This document shows positions 62,470 to 64,000 of a stretch of DNA of 64,000 nt, in pieces (the stretch's first letter is position 1; every line of letters starts with the position of its first letter). The stretch comes from Lunatimonas salinarum (GTDB lineage: Bacteria; Bacteroidota; Bacteroidia; Cytophagales; Cyclobacteriaceae). The notes beneath the pieces are model-generated. The model had not been told where the DNA came from, did not search any database, and was given only the letters and a program-made list of their open reading frames with translations. A program made the position numbers and the translations under genes. The DNA lies in contig NZ_JACVCV010000004.1 of assembly GCF_017811155.1 (NCBI RefSeq), forward strand, positions 326,011-390,010, read 5' to 3'.

Positions 62470-63834
62470 ATGCAAACAGAAGCAGTATTTGAAAATATCG
62501 CTGAAAGAATTCAGCAAGAAATTAGCAAAGCACAGAAATCTGTGTTTATCGCAGTAGCTTGGTTTACTAACAAAAACCTTTTCAATGAATTAGTAAATAA
62601 AGCAAGAAACGGTTGCACCGTTTCTCTCATTATTTCTAACGACAATATTAACCTAAATTCATCACTTGATTTTGAGCAGTTGCTTACTGCCAAATCAAAA
62701 GTTTATAAAATCGGTAACGGTGATACAGAATTAATGCATAATAAATTTTGTGTCATTGATTATAGCACAGTCATTACAGGTTCATACAATTGGAGCTATA
62801 AAGCAGAAAGCAATTTTGAGAATGTAATCATAACAAGTAACGATACGACCTTAGCAGAACAATTCATATCTGAATTCAATAGTATACGCAAACAATATTA
62901 TCCAGATGCAGTCATTGAAGAAATTATTTTCCCATTAAACAAAATCATTAAAAGGTTAGAAATTCTCAAAAACTACATTCTACTTGAAGATATTGAAGAA
63001 TTAAACAAAGAAAGTACAAAACTTAAGAAATACGATTTCAACTCTGACCTAAAGGATATTATTGAAGATGTTAGGAATGAAGAATTTGGTTCAGCAATAA
63101 ACAAAATTCAAATTTTCATTTCAAAAAATCAGCAACTTTCAATTTGGACTGACCCCGAAATTGCAGCTCTTAAACTTGAAATTAAGAATTTAGAAAATCA
63201 ACTTAACGGGTTTGACAATGAAAAGATAGAACTTGAAAAATTGCTTTCTGAATTTCAACACCGTCATTCAATTGAATTAGGTGAAATTATTCTCGATATT
63301 TTGAAACTGCGCAAACTGAAATTCAAAGCAGACAAAACAAAATATGAAAAAGCTGAAAATGACGAAAGGCAATATCGTGAACAGTTTGATGCCGAAAAGG
63401 AAAAGGAAATCTTTGAATTAACAGACGAGCAAAAATTAGAACTCAAAAAGAAATTTCGTAAAGCCACAGTTTTATGCCATCCCGACAAAGTAGCGGATGA
63501 ATTTAAGGAAGCAGCACAAAGAATTTTTATAGAATTAAAACAAGCGTATGATGCAAATGACTTGAATAAGGTAACTGAGATACTTGATGACCTTGAAAAA
63601 GGAAATTTCTTCAAAACAAAATCGGAGACAGTTCAAGAAAAAGACTTATTGAAAGTGGCTATTGCTAAACTTAAAAGACAGATAAAAATCCTTGAAACAG
63701 AAATCATTACAATAAAAGAAAGCGACACCTTTAAAATAATAATCAGCATTGAAGACTGGGACGACTATTTCCAAAGGACAAAAGATAAATTGACGAGAGA
63801 ACTTGAAGAATTACAACTTGAAATTGAAGATTAA
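62470..63834 (+). CDS. Phospholipase D-family (HKD) protein with J-domain
   Basis: Residues about 1-145 are a single PLD domain: FIAVAWFTNKNLFNEL and the HKD motif HNKFCVID (His90, Lys92, Asp97) with GSYNWSYKAESNFEN after it, as in Nuc-type bacterial endonucleases that act as dimers. A helical, coiled-coil stretch follows (about 150-320), then a J-domain with KKKFRKATVLCHPDKVADEF (HPD 337-339) as in DnaJ co-chaperones, and a final coiled coil (about 390-454). The likely role is a nuclease or phosphodiesterase effector. It follows the WD40 gene by one base. Confidence 0.87.
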   Translation: MQTEAVFENIAERIQQEISKAQKSVFIAVAWFTNKNLFNELVNKARNGCTVSLIISNDNINLNSSLDFEQLLTAKSKVYKIGNGDTELMHNKFCVIDYSTVITGSYNWSYKAESNFENVIITSNDTTLAEQFISEFNSIRKQYYPDAVIEEIIFPLNKIIKRLEILKNYILLEDIEELNKESTKLKKYDFNSDLKDIIEDVRNEEFGSAINKIQIFISKNQQLSIWTDPEIAALKLEIKNLENQLNGFDNEKIELEKLLSEFQHRHSIELGEIILDILKLRKLKFKADKTKYEKAENDERQYREQFDAEKEKEIFELTDEQKLELKKKFRKATVLCHPDKVADEFKEAAQRIFIELKQAYDANDLNKVTEILDDLEKGNFFKTKSETVQEKDLLKVAIAKLKRQIKILETEIITIKESDTFKIIISIEDWDDYFQRTKDKLTRELEELQLEIED

Positions 63835-63857
63835 AATATGACGAAAGAAAGAAAAAC

Positions 63858-63866
63858 GGCTTATAA
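63858..63866 (-). repeat. Core box GGCTTATAA, right boundary
   Basis: GGCTTATAA is the inverted copy of the box at 60000-60008. It sits 23 bases after the PLD/J gene stop and meets the 3' end of the group II intron. Confidence 0.6.
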
Positions 63867-64000
63867 TCGAGTAGACGGCCCCGCCAACCGTTAGGTTAGC
63901 GAGGTGCGCCTCTCACACCACCGGACGTACGGGTCTCGTATCCGGCGGTTCACTGGATTGTAGGTTGCGATTTGAGGTAATAGGAAAGCATAGATTCGTA
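63866..64000 (-). mobile_element. Group II intron, 3' end (domains V and VI), continuing beyond the window
   Basis: On the minus strand 63951-63917 reads as a domain V hairpin, beginning GAACCGCCGGATACGAG and closing with ACGTCCGGTGGT; its catalytic triad is CGC. It is followed by an 11-base-pair hairpin (GGTTAGCGAGG at 63894-63904 with CCCCGCCAACC at 63879-63889), which fits domain VI, and the terminal CTACTCGAT with a bulged A and an AT end. The intron lies antisense to the cassette genes; its reverse transcriptase and 5' end should be beyond position 64000. The exact class is not assigned. Confidence 0.75.

Overview
The window reads as a piece of a Bacteroidota chromosome, most likely a Cytophagales-type marine or soil bacterium. 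The reasons are Bacteroidota promoter boxes (TAnnTTTG, once with TTTG exactly 19 bases upstream, before tRNA-Phe), a MurF-alanine racemase fusion, a TonB-type barrel receptor with a carboxypeptidase-regulatory N-terminus, an OmpA/TPR/propeller lipoprotein of PorE type, and many small secreted families typical of that phylum. Species is not assigned.

Layout. Positions 1-3200: the 3' end of a glycoside hydrolase (probably a rhamnosidase-like GH), a GntR-type regulator with a sugar-binding domain, an NCS1-type permease and a 54-residue membrane protein closed by a terminator. Positions 3371-6395 (minus): DUF922 protease-like protein, Ldh-family dehydrogenase, DUF1080 protein. Positions 6668-15083: DksA-like protein, ScpB, a 23S-type pseudouridine synthase, a 1195-residue hybrid histidine kinase and a related multi-PAS protein that has lost the ATPase domain. 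Positions 15085-32921: housekeeping and envelope genes (tRNA-Phe, an HdrB/C-like Fe-S pair, PorE-like OmpA protein, PurM, ceramidase-like protein, PNPOx, TlpA, sugar isomerase, MurF-Alr, M28 peptidase, XTPase, YebC). Positions 33474-48768: mixed genes including an ACP-like protein lacking its serine, TonB receptor, MnSOD, TadA, two phosphate-transporter-like genes back to back, a universal stress protein, an amidohydrolase and an esterase, with two clear gene remnants (GDPD and DUF1538).

Positions 48927-58486 hold a deoxysugar catabolic cluster. The minus-strand genes encode an IlvD/Edd-family sugar-acid dehydratase, an SDR dehydrogenase, a fused rhamnulose-1-phosphate aldolase/lactaldehyde dehydrogenase, L-rhamnose isomerase (RhaI type) and an FGGY kinase. 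A GMC oxidoreductase is divergent. Together they can supply the isomerase-kinase-aldolase route and perhaps a second, oxidative route.

Positions 58806-64000 are an island. A tyrosine recombinase is followed by repeats and a TTATAAGCC core box. Then come three tightly packed AT-rich genes: an active-looking Ser/Thr protein kinase, a WD40 propeller, and a phospholipase D-family (HKD) protein carrying a J-domain. The set ends at an inverted copy of the core box (GGCTTATAA), directly followed by the 3' end (domains V and VI) of an antisense group II intron that runs off the window. This looks like an integron-style cassette with an intron in its recombination site. The kinase-WD40-PLD/J trio is the best candidate for an undescribed system, plausibly anti-phage or stress-signalling; that function is inference.
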